A DNA stretch of 64,000 bases from Streptomyces diastaticus subsp. diastaticus (lineage in GTDB: Bacteria; Actinomycetota; Actinomycetes; Streptomycetales; Streptomycetaceae): NCBI RefSeq assembly GCF_011170125.1, contig NZ_BLLN01000003.1, positions 682,001 through 746,000 on the forward strand. Direction: 5' to 3'. The notes below the pieces were generated by a model. The model was not told the origin of the DNA. It searched no databases and worked only from the letters and a program-made list of their open reading frames with translations. Position numbers and translations under genes: made by a program. This document shows positions 8,549-18,179 of the stretch, piece after piece (position 1 is the first letter of the stretch; every line of letters starts with the position of its first letter).

Positions 8549-9997
8549 ATGCGCCGAGCAAAAATCGTCTGCACCCTAGGACCGGCCACCGACTCGTACG
8601 GGCAGATCAAAGCCCTCGTCGAAGCCGGAATGGACATCGCCCGCCTCAACCTCAGCCACGGCCTCCACGCCGAACACGAAGAACGCTACGCACGCGTCCG
8701 CAAGGCCTCCGACGAGACCGGCCGCAGCGTCGGCGTCCTCGCCGACCTTCAAGGACCGAAGATCCGCCTCGGCCGCTTCACCGAAGGCCCTGTACTCCTC
8801 GAACGCGGCGACGACTTCACCATCACCGTCGAACCCGGCGCCGAAGGCGACCGCCACAGCTGCGGCACCACCTACCCCGGTCTCGCCGCCGACGTCACCC
8901 CCGGCGAACGCGTCCTCGTCGACGACGGCAAGGTCACCCTCGAGGTGACCGCCGTCGACGGCCCCCGCGTCCGCACCACCGTCGTCGAGGGCGGCATGGT
9001 CTCCGACCACAAGGGGCTCAACCTCCCCGGCGTCGCCGTCTCCGTCCCCGCCCTCTCCGACAAGGACATCGAGGACCTCCGCTGGGCCCTGCGCGCCGGT
9101 GTCGACGTCATCGCCCTCTCCTTCGTCCGCGGCGGAAGCGACATCGAGGACGTCCACCGCGTCATGGACGAGGAGGGCCGCCGCCTCCCCGTCATCGCCA
9201 AGATCGAGAAGCCCCAGGCCGTCGACAACATCGAATCCATCGTCGCCGCCTTCGACGGCATCATGGTCGCCCGCGGCGACCTCGGCGTGGAGATGCCCCT
9301 GGAGCAGGTGCCGATCGTCCAGAAGCGCGCGGTCAAACTCGCCAAGCGCAACGCCAAGCCGGTCATCGTCGCCACCCAGATGCTCGACTCGATGATCGAC
9401 AACTCCCGGCCCACCCGGGCCGAGGCGTCCGACGTCGCCAACGCCGTCATCGACGGCACCGACGCCGTGATGCTCTCCGGCGAGACCAGCGTCGGCAAGC
9501 ACCCGGTCGAGACCGTCCGCACCATGGGCCGCATCGTCGAGGCCGCCGAGAGCGACATCCTCGCCAAGGGCCTGCCGCCGCTCACCGAGCTCAACAAGCC
9601 ACGCACCCAGGGCGGCGCCGTGGCCCGGGCCGCCGCCGAGATGGGCGACTTCCTCGGCGCCAAGTTCCTCGTCGCCTTCACCCAGAGCGGCGACACCGTC
9701 CGCCGTCTCTCCCGCTACCGCTCGCCGATCCCCCTCCTCGCCTTCACGCCGGACCCGGCCACCCGCTCCCAGCTCAACCTCACCTGGGGCGTCGAGACCT
9801 TCCTCGGGCCGCACGTCGACTCCACCGACGCGATGGTCGACCAGGTCGACGAGTACCTGCTGAAGGTGGGCCGCTGCCAGCGCGGTGACACGGTCGTCAT
9901 CACCGCCGGCTCGCCCCCGGGCGTCTCCGGCTCCACCAACCTGGTCCGCGTCCACCACATCGGCGAGGACGACACCGCCCCGGCCGCCCGCCCCTGA
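8549..9997 (+). CDS. pyk: Pyruvate kinase
   Basis: Final step of glycolysis: phosphoenolpyruvate plus ADP to pyruvate plus ATP; 482 residues. Seen are the N-terminal KIVCTLGPA, ARLNLSHG (31-38), LADLQGPKIRLG (64-75), the catalytic region VIAKIEKPQ (215-223) with Lys218, and MVARGDLGVE (239-248). The C-terminal allosteric domain (about 345-475) is present. The sequence and the setting next to the ANTAR regulator match Pyk1 of S. coelicolor as I recall it. Codon style changes inside the gene: the first about 730 bases are dominated by C-ending codons such as CTC and GTC, the rest uses CTG and GTG freely. Confidence 0.97.
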   Translation: MRRAKIVCTLGPATDSYGQIKALVEAGMDIARLNLSHGLHAEHEERYARVRKASDETGRSVGVLADLQGPKIRLGRFTEGPVLLERGDDFTITVEPGAEGDRHSCGTTYPGLAADVTPGERVLVDDGKVTLEVTAVDGPRVRTTVVEGGMVSDHKGLNLPGVAVSVPALSDKDIEDLRWALRAGVDVIALSFVRGGSDIEDVHRVMDEEGRRLPVIAKIEKPQAVDNIESIVAAFDGIMVARGDLGVEMPLEQVPIVQKRAVKLAKRNAKPVIVATQMLDSMIDNSRPTRAEASDVANAVIDGTDAVMLSGETSVGKHPVETVRTMGRIVEAAESDILAKGLPPLTELNKPRTQGGAVARAAAEMGDFLGAKFLVAFTQSGDTVRRLSRYRSPIPLLAFTPDPATRSQLNLTWGVETFLGPHVDSTDAMVDQVDEYLLKVGRCQRGDTVVITAGSPPGVSGSTNLVRVHHIGEDDTAPAARP

Positions 9998-10040
9998 CCG
10001 GCCGGACCGCCACCGCACGGGCCGGGGTGCTGCGGACAGG

Positions 10041-10868
10041 TCAGTACTTCGGCCCCACGTGCGCGTCCATGAGGGCGACGGAGGGTCTGCGGGCCACGGA
10101 GATGTTGTACGGAACACCCCCGCGCGGACAGGACGTCCACGTGACGCCCACCTTGTCCAAGGTGTCCGTGAACAGTCCGCGGATGTCGCCCGAGGTGTTG
10201 GTGAACCAGTATCTCGGGTATTCGTAGCGCTTCCTCTCGCCGCCCACGGTACGGACGGTCCAGTTGGTGAGGCGGCAGCCGTCGGAGTGGATGAGTCCGC
10301 GAATGAGCTGCCACGGGTGGGCGTCGACCAACTCCCGCTGCCATGGCGCGAGAGCGATACTCCTCGAGTTCTTCGGGCCGGGCCCGTGCTGCGGAAAGAG
10401 ACAGGGCAGATGGTTCGAATAGACCTTGACGTCCTGGCAGCCGGTCCTTCTGACCCGGTGCACGCTGTTGTCGGGGAGCACGGCGCGCATGACTGCCTCG
10501 CACTCGTCCTGGACGCCGGGCCAGGTGTCGTCGAGCGTGACCGACAGACTCGGGGAGCTGTGGGCGGTGGGGCGGACGATGTGTCCGTCGCCCAGATAGA
10601 GGCCGAGGAGCTGGACGTACGCGGGCGCGTCGAGCTCCCGCACGTCGCAGCGCGGGCAGAGCGGGGACCTCCGGCCCGGGCACTCGCCACGCTCGGCGCG
10701 CTCCTTGTGCTTCCAGTAGCCGACGGTTCCCTTCGCCACGCCGAGGCGGCGCGCGACTTCACTGTTGGGTATGCCCTCCCGCAGCAGCGACAGCGCTTTC
10801 TGACGGACTTCGAGGGAATGGAAGATCACGACTCCGACATTGGGGAAGGGATCTTCGAAAGAGAACAA
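10041..10868 (-). CDS. HTH-LAGLIDADG endonuclease-like protein
   Basis: Up to 275 residues. Order of parts: a helix-turn-helix of resolvase/Hin type at about 22-53 (RQKALSLLREGIPNSEVARR, then LGVAKGTVGYWK), a possible zinc site (Cys63, Cys71, Cys74), and two LAGLIDADG-like helices, LLGLYLGDG at 87-95 and LIRGLIHSDG at 188-197. Two such motifs in one chain are the mark of monomeric homing endonucleases or DNA-binding proteins derived from them. It is not inside an intron or intein. The only start covering the full frame is TTG at 10868, directly after the tRNA terminator; a GTG about 13 codons later (10829) is the alternative. It lies downstream of tRNA-Leu on the same strand. Nuclease activity is unproven; many Streptomyces copies are labelled transcriptional regulators. 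Confidence 0.75.
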   Translation of the reverse strand: MFSFEDPFPNVGVVIFHSLEVRQKALSLLREGIPNSEVARRLGVAKGTVGYWKHKERAERGECPGRRSPLCPRCDVRELDAPAYVQLLGLYLGDGHIVRPTAHSSPSLSVTLDDTWPGVQDECEAVMRAVLPDNSVHRVRRTGCQDVKVYSNHLPCLFPQHGPGPKNSRSIALAPWQRELVDAHPWQLIRGLIHSDGCRLTNWTVRTVGGERKRYEYPRYWFTNTSGDIRGLFTDTLDKVGVTWTSCPRGGVPYNISVARRPSVALMDAHVGPKY

Positions 10869-10871
10869 AAA

Positions 10872-10903
10872 AATGGAACTCCACCCGAAGGTGAAATTCC
10901 ATT
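10872..10903 (-). terminator. Rho-independent terminator of tRNA-Leu
   Basis: Read on the minus strand: a 14-bp stem with two G-U wobbles, UUCG tetraloop (10886-10889), followed at once by a run of T's. This is a textbook intrinsic terminator, rare in Streptomyces except after stable RNA genes. It ends at the start of the HTH-LAGLIDADG frame, so that gene needs read-through or its own promoter. Confidence 0.85.
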
Positions 10904-10909
10904 CCTGTG

Positions 10910-10993
10910 TGCCGGGTGCGGGACTCGAACCCGCATGTCCTTTCGGACAGATGTGTTTGAGACATCCGCGTATACCTGTTCCGCCAACCCGGC
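10910..10993 (-). tRNA. tRNA-Leu (anticodon CAA)
   Basis: 84 nucleotides on the minus strand. Acceptor GCCGGGT pairs with ACCCGGC plus discriminator A; anticodon stem GATGT/ACATC with loop CTCAAAC gives anticodon CAA, decoding UUG. The long class II variable arm is TGTCC-GAAA-GGACA and the T-arm is GCGGG-TTCGAGT-CCCGC. CCA is not encoded. This is not bldA, which carries anticodon UAA. Confidence 0.95.
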
Positions 10994-11008
10994 GAGCGCA
11001 CTACACGG

Positions 11009-11014
11009 ACTATA
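11009..11014 (-). promoter_or_regulatory. Probable -10 element of the tRNA-Leu promoter
   Basis: TATAGT on the minus strand lies 15 bp before the first base of the mature tRNA, fitting a HrdB-type -10 with a start site around 11002. No good -35 hexamer is visible at 17 bp. The 99-bp gap 10994-11092 is shared with the divergent ANTAR regulator, for which I see no convincing -10. Confidence 0.5.
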
Positions 11015-11092
11015 CCCGCCGTTGGTTCCCCTGCGCAGCTAGGTACCCTGAATCCAGCAGCACGCCCCCGCCCTGAGCCAAGGAGCACCCCC

Positions 11093-11746
11093 GTGAGCGT
11101 CCCCGAGCCCGAGTCCCAGCCCGTCTCAGACGGTGACGTGTCGCACGTCCCTCCGCTGACGACCCGCGTGGTGATCGCCGAGGACGAGGCGCTGATCCGG
11201 CTCGACCTGAAGGAGATGCTGGAGGAGGAGGGGTACTCCGTCGTCGGCGAGGCCGGTGACGGGGCCAAAGCGGTCGAGCTGGCCCGGGAGCACCGCCCCG
11301 ACCTGGTCATCCTCGACGTGAAGATGCCGGTGCTGGACGGGATCTCGGCGGCCGAGAAGATCGCCGAGGAGTCCATCGCCCCGGTGCTGATGCTCACCGC
11401 CTTCTCCCAGCGCGACCTGGTCGAGCGGGCCCGGGACGCCGGAGCCATGGCGTACCTGGTGAAGCCGTTCAGCAAGAGCGACGTGGTGCCGGCGATCGAG
11501 ATGGCCGTTTCGCGCTTCACCGAGCTGCGGACGCTGGAGAAAGAGGTCGCGGACCTCTCCCAGCGCCTGGAGACCCGCAAGCTGGTCGACCGCGCCAAGT
11601 CGATCCTCCAGACCCAGTACGGGCTGACGGAGCCGGCCGCGTTCCGCTGGATCCAGAAGACCTCGATGGACCGCCGCATGTCGATGCGGCAGGTCGCCGA
11701 GGCGGTCATCGAGGACGACGAGGAGAAGCGCGCCGCCAAGGGCTGA
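11093..11746 (+). CDS. pdtaR: ANTAR-domain response regulator (PdtaR-like)
   Basis: 217 residues with a receiver domain at about 24-145 and an ANTAR RNA-binding domain at about 155-205. Receiver residues are complete: Glu30/Asp31, phospho-acceptor Asp75 in ILDVKMP, Thr102 and Lys124 (LVKPF). The ANTAR part reads DRAKSILQTQYGLTEPAAF and ends RRMSMRQVAEAV. ANTAR proteins bind paired hexaloop hairpins in mRNA and relieve transcription termination. The cognate kinase (PdtaS type) is not in the window. Start GTG at 11093 is preceded by AAGGAG. The N-terminal about 22 residues before the receiver are probably unstructured. Confidence 0.93.
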   Translation: MSVPEPESQPVSDGDVSHVPPLTTRVVIAEDEALIRLDLKEMLEEEGYSVVGEAGDGAKAVELAREHRPDLVILDVKMPVLDGISAAEKIAEESIAPVLMLTAFSQRDLVERARDAGAMAYLVKPFSKSDVVPAIEMAVSRFTELRTLEKEVADLSQRLETRKLVDRAKSILQTQYGLTEPAAFRWIQKTSMDRRMSMRQVAEAVIEDDEEKRAAKG

Positions 11747-11763
11747 GCCCCGCGGCGGTTCGT

Positions 11764-11810
11764 ACGCGAAGCGGGCCCGCGCCCCCCGAGGGTGCGGGCC
11801 CGCTTCGCGT
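11764..11810. terminator. Bidirectional terminator, 17-bp perfect stem
   Basis: ACGCGAAGCGGGCCCGC (11764-11780) pairs fully with GCGGGCCCGCTTCGCGT (11794-11810), 13-base loop. It sits between the ANTAR regulator (+) and livF (-), which converge here. Confidence 0.85.
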
Positions 11811-11819
11811 GGGGCGGGG

Positions 11820-12532
11820 TCAGTCCTCGCCGAGGTAGGCCTTGCGGACCGACTCGTCGTGGAGGAGGTCGGCGCCCGTCCCGGAGAGGACGATCTTGCC
11901 GATCTCCATGACGTGGCCCTGGTCCGCCAGCGAGAGCGCCGCCTGGGCGTTCTGCTCGACCAGCAGGATGGTGGTGCCCTGGGCCTTCAGCTCCGCGATG
12001 GTCTCCATGATCTTCTGCATCATGATCGGGGAGAGGCCCATCGAGGGCTCGTCCAGCATCAGCAGCTTGGGCTGCGACATCAGGGCGCGGCCCATGGCGA
12101 GCATCTGCTGCTCACCGCCGGAGAGGGTGCCGGCGGCCTGCCGACGCCGTTCTCCGAGGATGGGGAAGCGCTCGTAGGAGCTCTGGATGTCGCGTTCGAT
12201 GCCGTCGGCGTCCTTGCGGAGGAAGGCGCCGAGCTTCAGGTTCTCCTCGATCGTGAGGTTGGGGAAGATCCTGCGGCCCTCGGGGGAGTGGGCGAGGCCC
12301 TTGGCGACCACCTTGTGGGCGCCGGTGCCGGCGATCTCCTCGCCGTCGAAGACGATGGAGCCGGAGACCGGCTTGAGGAGCCCGGAGAGGGTGCGCAGGG
12401 TGGTGGTCTTCCCGGCGCCGTTGGTGCCGATCAGGGTGACGATCTCCCCGGCGTGGACGGAGAAGGAGATGCCCTTGACGGCCTCGATCTTGCCGTAGGC
12501 GACCTTGAGGTCCTTGACCTCCAGCAGGGCGG

Positions 12533-12536
<4 letters not shown>
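11820..12536 (-). CDS. livF: Branched-chain amino acid ABC transporter ATPase LivF
   Basis: Second ATPase of a high-affinity leucine/isoleucine/valine importer, 238 residues. Walker A GTNGAGKTT, signature LSGGEQQ, Walker B LLMLDEPS and the switch VEQNA (LivF-typical) are all seen. It is the last gene of the minus-strand liv operon. Its start overlaps the stop of livG by 4 bp, so translation is coupled and the two ATPases probably form a heterodimer on the LivH-LivM channel. Confidence 0.95.
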
Positions 12537-13456
<920 letters not shown>

Positions 13457-13462
13457 GGTGGG

Positions 13463-15226
13463 TTACCCCCCCGCCTTGCTGAGGCCGGTATCGACCTTGG
13501 GTGTGTCCAGTTGGCCGGTTTCCTTGAACTCGAGCTGCTTGCGCCGGTCGGCGACGAGGCCCTCGGGGCGGAAGCGCATCAGGAGGACGAGTGCGATACC
13601 GAAGAGCAGCAGCTGGTAGTCGGCCATGAACTGGAGCTTGGCCGGGATGAGGTAGAGGAGGGCGGCGCCGATGAGGGGGCCGCTGACCGTTCCCATGCCG
13701 CCGAGGATGACGGCGGCGAGGAGGAAGGCGGAGTTGGGCGGCACGGACTCGACGAACTTGTACTGGGCGGGGGTCACGGTGTAGGTGACGTGGGCCTGTA
13801 CGGTGCCGGCGAGGCCGGCCAGGGTGGCGCCGAGGGCGAAGGCGAGGAGCTTGAGCCGGAAGGCGTTGATGCCCATGGCGCGGGCGGCGGTCTCGTCCTC
13901 GCGGATGGCGACCCAGGCGCGGCCGATGCGGGACTGGTCGCTGCGGCGGAAGACGAGGACGACGACGATGGTGAACAGGAGCATCAGCAGGTAGTAGTTG
14001 GAGAACCTGCCGAGTTCGATGCCGAGGACGGTGTGGCTCTCGCCGAAGTTGAAGCCGAACATCTCCAGGTCGGGGATGTTGGGGATGCCGTTGGGGCCGT
14101 TGGTGATGTCGGGTCCGCTGGTCCCGTCGAGGTTCTGCATGCCGATGCGGAAGATCTCGCCGAAGCCGAGGGTGACGATGGCGAGGTAGTCGCCGTGCAG
14201 CCGCAGGGTCGGGGCGCCGATGATGACGCCGAAGATCAGGGAGGCGAGGGCGCCGAGGAGGACGGCGGCCCAGAACGGCACGTGGATGTCGAAGGGGGAG
14301 CTGGGGGAGCCGGAGACCAGGGCCGCGGTGTAGGCACCGACGCCGAGGAAGGCGACGTAGCCGAGGTCGAGGAGGCCGGCGAGGCCGACGACGATGTTGA
14401 GGCCGAGGGCGACGGTGGCGAAGATGAGGATGTTGGTGCCGACGCTGGTGTAGGCGTCGCTGCTCTGGGTGAACGGGAAGGCGAAGGCCGACACGAAGGC
14501 GGCGGTGACCGTCACGTTCTTGTGCTTGACGGTGAGGTTGGTGAGGCGGCGGCTGAGGCCGGACTTGCCGAGGGCGGCGACGCCGAAGCCGATGAGGAGG
14601 AGGAAGCCGATGAAGTCCTCGGCGCCCTCGGTCCCGATGCCGTAGGTGAAGAGGAAGAGGCCGGCGCCGAAGGCGACGGCGATGAGGAGGATCTCGGCCC
14701 AGCCCGGGAGTTCCTTCGCCGGCCCGGGGGCCGGGGCCTTGTAGGGGGCGGTGAGCCGTGTCCAGAGGCCGGTCTCGTCGGTGACCGCCTCGTTGGGGAG
14801 GCGGAAGGCGGCGGACACGGTGAGGGAGGTGGCGACGGCGGCGATCCAGGCGCCGGGTTCGAGGTTGACCAGGCCGCCGAGTTCGACGCTGATGGCGGCG
14901 ACGGTGAACCAGGTGGTGGCGAAGGTGCCGTACGCCATGAGGCGGACGGGGGCGTACTTGCCGCCGGGGGTGGCCCAGCGCAGGCCGGGGGTGCCGAGTC
15001 CGCCGAGGACGAGGACGGCGGTGAGCAGGGCGCCGGTGAGTGTGAGGAGCTGGAGGCCGCCGGGGTAGCCGGTGACGGTGAGGTTGCCGGGGAATTCGGC
15101 GGTCCAGGTCCAGGGCAGGAAGGTGCTGGCGAAGGAGAGGACGGCGCCGGCGAGGGTGGCGTAGCCCATGACCTTGGGGGCCTTGGGGGCGGGTGCCTGG
15201 GTTTCGGTGGTGGTGTGGGTGGTCAT
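13463..15226 (-). CDS. livM: Branched-chain amino acid ABC transporter permease LivM
   Basis: Inner-membrane permease, 587 residues, much larger than E. coli LivM (about 425). About 240 N-terminal residues with several extra membrane segments precede the conserved BPD_transp_2 core, which begins near NILIFATVALGLNIVVGLAG. The EAA-like loop RIGRAWVAIREDETAARAMG, which contacts the ATPases, is present. ATG at 15226 is used; GTG at 15235 overlaps the livH stop (GTGA) and could also start it. The extended N terminus is known from other actinomycete LivM proteins. Confidence 0.92.
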   Translation of the reverse strand: MTTHTTTETQAPAPKAPKVMGYATLAGAVLSFASTFLPWTWTAEFPGNLTVTGYPGGLQLLTLTGALLTAVLVLGGLGTPGLRWATPGGKYAPVRLMAYGTFATTWFTVAAISVELGGLVNLEPGAWIAAVATSLTVSAAFRLPNEAVTDETGLWTRLTAPYKAPAPGPAKELPGWAEILLIAVAFGAGLFLFTYGIGTEGAEDFIGFLLLIGFGVAALGKSGLSRRLTNLTVKHKNVTVTAAFVSAFAFPFTQSSDAYTSVGTNILIFATVALGLNIVVGLAGLLDLGYVAFLGVGAYTAALVSGSPSSPFDIHVPFWAAVLLGALASLIFGVIIGAPTLRLHGDYLAIVTLGFGEIFRIGMQNLDGTSGPDITNGPNGIPNIPDLEMFGFNFGESHTVLGIELGRFSNYYLLMLLFTIVVVLVFRRSDQSRIGRAWVAIREDETAARAMGINAFRLKLLAFALGATLAGLAGTVQAHVTYTVTPAQYKFVESVPPNSAFLLAAVILGGMGTVSGPLIGAALLYLIPAKLQFMADYQLLLFGIALVLLMRFRPEGLVADRRKQLEFKETGQLDTPKVDTGLSKAGG

Positions 15227-15231
15227 CTGTA

Positions 15232-16164
15232 TCACGCCCGATCCGCGCCGCGGCTGCCGAGGATGCCCTGGGGCCTCAGGAGGAGGACCAGGATCAGCAG
15301 GACGAAGGCCCAGACGTCCTTCCAGGCTCCGCCGCCGAACATGCTCATGCCGGGCACGTTCTCCATGTAGGCGGTGGCGAGGGTTTCGGTGACGCCGAGG
15401 ACGAGGCCGCCGATCATGGCGCCGTAGATGTTGCCGATGCCGCCGAGGACGGCGGCGGTGAAGGCCTTGAGGCCGGCGATGAAGCCCATGCGGAACTGGA
15501 CTTCGCCGTACTTGAGGCCGTGGGCGACCGCGGCGATGGCGGCGAAGGAGGCGCCGATGCCGAAGGCGGTGACGATGATGCGGTCGGTGTTGATGCCCAT
15601 GAGCTTGGCGGTGTCGGGGTCCTGCGAGGTGGCCTGCATGGCGCGGCCGGTGCGGGTCTTGGAGACGAAGATCCCGAGGGCGATCATGCAGGCGGGTGCG
15701 GCGATGAGGAGGAAGAGGTCGCCGCGGCTGATGGAGAAGGCGCCGAGGTCGATGCGTCCGCCCTCGAAGTGGGGGAAGCTGAGGGCGCCGTCCCTGGCCT
15801 TCGGGTAGAAGGACCAGACGAGCTGCTGGAGGACGAGCGAGAGGCCGATCGCGGTGATGAGCGGGGCGAGGCGGGGTCCGCCGCGCAGGGGCCGGTAGGC
15901 GAACCGTTCGGCGCCGATGGCGACGGTGACGGAGAAGACCATGCCGAGCAGGATCATGACGGGGAGGGCGACGAGGACGCCGGTGCCGTCGGGGAGCCAG
16001 AGCCAGGCGGTGAGGGCTCCGAAGCCTCCGATCATGAATATCTCGCCGTGGGCGAAGTTGATGAGCTGAACGATGCCATAGACCATCGTGTAACCGATTG
16101 CGATGAGTCCGTACAGCGCGCCGAGTAGCAGGCCGTTGGCAAGTTGCTGCGGCAGATCGTGCAC
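15232..16164 (-). CDS. livH: Branched-chain amino acid ABC transporter permease LivH
   Basis: Permease partner of LivM, 310 residues, about 8 hydrophobic segments. The family N terminus GLLLGALYGLIAIGYTMVYG, the block INFAHGEIFMIGG and the coupling loop GRAMQATSQDPDTAKLMGIN are clear. Start GTG at 16164. It lies 103 bp downstream of livJ; a strong hairpin sits in that gap. Confidence 0.95.
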   Translation of the reverse strand: MHDLPQQLANGLLLGALYGLIAIGYTMVYGIVQLINFAHGEIFMIGGFGALTAWLWLPDGTGVLVALPVMILLGMVFSVTVAIGAERFAYRPLRGGPRLAPLITAIGLSLVLQQLVWSFYPKARDGALSFPHFEGGRIDLGAFSISRGDLFLLIAAPACMIALGIFVSKTRTGRAMQATSQDPDTAKLMGINTDRIIVTAFGIGASFAAIAAVAHGLKYGEVQFRMGFIAGLKAFTAAVLGGIGNIYGAMIGGLVLGVTETLATAYMENVPGMSMFGGGAWKDVWAFVLLILVLLLRPQGILGSRGADRA

Positions 16165-16198
16165 CGCGGGGCCTCCGAGTGAGTGTGGTCAGATACGG

Positions 16199-16231
16199 CC
16201 GCGCGGGGGCGCTGGTGGCGCCCCCGCGCGG
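16199..16231 (-). terminator. Hairpin between livJ and livH (partial terminator or mRNA stabiliser)
   Basis: Perfect 14-bp stem: CCGCGCGGGGGCGC at 16199-16212 with GCGCCCCCGCGCGG at 16218-16231. In liv operons such intercistronic hairpins make the binding-protein message more abundant than the downstream permease and ATPase genes. That role here is inferred from position. Confidence 0.7.
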
Positions 16232-16267
16232 TTCAGGGATGTTCGTTCCGGGGCGGTGGGAAGGGGA

Positions 16268-17512
16268 TCAGCCCTCGTACTCGCCGCTGTTGACCGGCTT
16301 GTGGGCCCCGTCGGTCACCTGGTAGAGCGAAAGCTGCTTGTTGGTGGTGTCGCCGTACTCGTCGAAGCCGACCTCGCCGGTGACGCCGCTGAACTTGACG
16401 GACTGCAGGGCCTCGGTGACCTGCTTGCGGGCGTCCTTGGCGTCGGTGGGGAGCTTGCCGTCGTTCTTCTCGGCGACGGCCTTGACGGCCTGGATGATGG
16501 ACCAGGCGGAGTCGTAGGCGTAGCCGCCGTAGGCCTCCCAGGTGTTCTCGTATCCCTCGGCCTTGTAGTTCTTCATGAACTCCTTGGCGGTGTCGAGGGT
16601 GTCGAGGGGGGCGCCGACGGAGCTGGCGAAGTCGCCTTCGGCGTTCTTCTTGGCGAGCTTGATGTACTCGCCGCTGAAGAGGGCGTCGCCGCCGACGGTC
16701 GGGATCTTGGCGCCGGCGTTCTTGATCTGGCTGGCCAGGGGGGCGCCGGCGGGGTACTCGCCGCCGTAGTAGACGAAGTCGGCCTTGGACTTGGCGACCT
16801 TGCTGGCGACGGAGGAGAAGTCGCGGTCCTCGGGGTTGATGTGGTCGGAGCCGACCACCTTGCCGCCGAGCTTCTTGAACTCCGTGGTGAAGGTGCCGGC
16901 GAGGCCGGCGCCGTAGGTCTTCTTGTCGTCGATGACGAAGACCGTCTTGAGCTTCTCCTGCTCGTACATGTACTTCGCCGCGTACGGGCCCTGGATGGCG
17001 TCCGTGGTGGAGGTGCGGAAGTACGTGTCGTACATCCGGGTCTTCTTGCCGTCCTGCCAGTCCTTGCCCTGGGTGAGCTCGGGGTTGGTGTTGGCCGGGG
17101 AGACCTGCACCATGCCGGCGTCGGCGAAGACCTTCTGCATGGACTGGCCGACGTCGGAGTTGAGCGGGCCGACGGCGCCGATGACCTTGTCGTCGGCGAT
17201 GAACTTGGTGGCGTTCTGCTGGCCGGTGGCGGCCTGGGCGGCGTCGTCGAGCGCCTGGAGCTTGAAGGTGACGCCTTCGACTTCGTTGTTCTTGTTGGCC
17301 GTCTTCACGGCGAGCTCGGCGGAGTTCTTGATGCCCTGGCCGAGCGCGGACAGATCGCCGGTCAGCGGCGCGTCGAGGCCGATGACGACGGTCTGCTTGC
17401 CACCGCCCCCGCCTCCTCCTCCGGCGCTGTCGTCGCGGGACCCGCAGGCGGACAGGGTCAGAGCCCCGGCGGTGACGGCGGTGGTGATGACGAGCAAGGA
17501 ACGGTGGCGCAC
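16268..17512 (-). CDS. livJ: Branched-chain amino acid-binding lipoprotein LivJ/LivK
   Basis: Extracytoplasmic solute-binding protein, 414 residues, type I periplasmic fold. The signal peptide ends in the lipobox LSAC with the lipid cysteine at residue 23, followed by a short Gly-rich tether. Ligand-domain blocks GLDAPLTGDLSALGQGIKNS and VIGAVGPLNSDVGQSM match the family. It captures branched-chain amino acids and delivers them to LivHM. It is the first gene of the operon, with GGGGAGAGGA just upstream of the start. Confidence 0.93.
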   Translation of the reverse strand: MRHRSLLVITTAVTAGALTLSACGSRDDSAGGGGGGGGKQTVVIGLDAPLTGDLSALGQGIKNSAELAVKTANKNNEVEGVTFKLQALDDAAQAATGQQNATKFIADDKVIGAVGPLNSDVGQSMQKVFADAGMVQVSPANTNPELTQGKDWQDGKKTRMYDTYFRTSTTDAIQGPYAAKYMYEQEKLKTVFVIDDKKTYGAGLAGTFTTEFKKLGGKVVGSDHINPEDRDFSSVASKVAKSKADFVYYGGEYPAGAPLASQIKNAGAKIPTVGGDALFSGEYIKLAKKNAEGDFASSVGAPLDTLDTAKEFMKNYKAEGYENTWEAYGGYAYDSAWSIIQAVKAVAEKNDGKLPTDAKDARKQVTEALQSVKFSGVTGEVGFDEYGDTTNKQLSLYQVTDGAHKPVNSGEYEG

Positions 17513-18179
17513 GATCAGTCCTCTCCCCTAACACGGCGTTTCCGTCGTGGAACGCCGGTCCTGCGCAGACCGAAGTGAATGGAAATCCGGTGGCGCGGTG
17601 ACTGGCCGTGACTCTAAGCGCGCTGGTGGGCATGGTGGAGAGGTCAGGCCAATGATGTGACTCTCTTGTTATGACGAAGCCCGAATGCGGACTGGTCCGG
17701 GGCGGGCGGTAAAGGGAAAAAATACCCCGTTCTGTTTGTCCGGATGGTGAGAACGGGCTGAGTGGGCCGGGTGACGGGCTTGCAGGGGTGGGGAGTTGGG
17801 GCGGGAGGGCCGGTGGTGCTCCGCGAAAGGGGCGTTTCGGTGCCGTCCGGGCGGCCGGATTTCCGGGGCTTGTATTGCATGGAGGTTACCCAGTGTTACA
17901 CCGGGGAAATGGATGCTCGCATTCCGGGTGGCTGTGTCGCAATTGCGCTCTTGCGCACCGATGGGAGCGCGCGGGGCTTTTCCGGTGGCGGAGAAATAGG
18001 GCAGGGGGGTGGAGAGGGGTCGATTGAGGTTTGCGGGAGCGGCGGGGCGGAGTGTCCGCCATCCGGAGAGGTGTAGTCGGAATCCGGTGTTCCGCGGGGC
18101 GGGGCCGGTCGGCGAGGTGTCCGGACGGGCGCCCCGCCGGTCTCGGGCGGAGCCCCGCTGCCGTGTTACGGGCAGCCCC
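17513..18179. other. Non-coding gap upstream of livJ
   Basis: About 670 bp without a convincing gene. The livJ promoter must lie in the first part (roughly 17525-17650); I could not fix hexamers. Short frames here have no recognisable motifs. The stretch is less GC-rich than its surroundings around 17640-17960 (for example GTTATGACGAAG and GGTTACCCAGTGTTACACC), as expected for regulatory or decayed DNA. Confidence 0.5.

Noticed and set aside
10910..10993. bldA tRNA
   Set aside because: Anticodon loop is CTCAAAC giving CAA; bldA has UAA.
17644..17880. 78-codon minus-strand frame upstream of livJ
   Set aside because: No domain, no ribosome site, Pro/Thr-rich composition like random GC-rich DNA.
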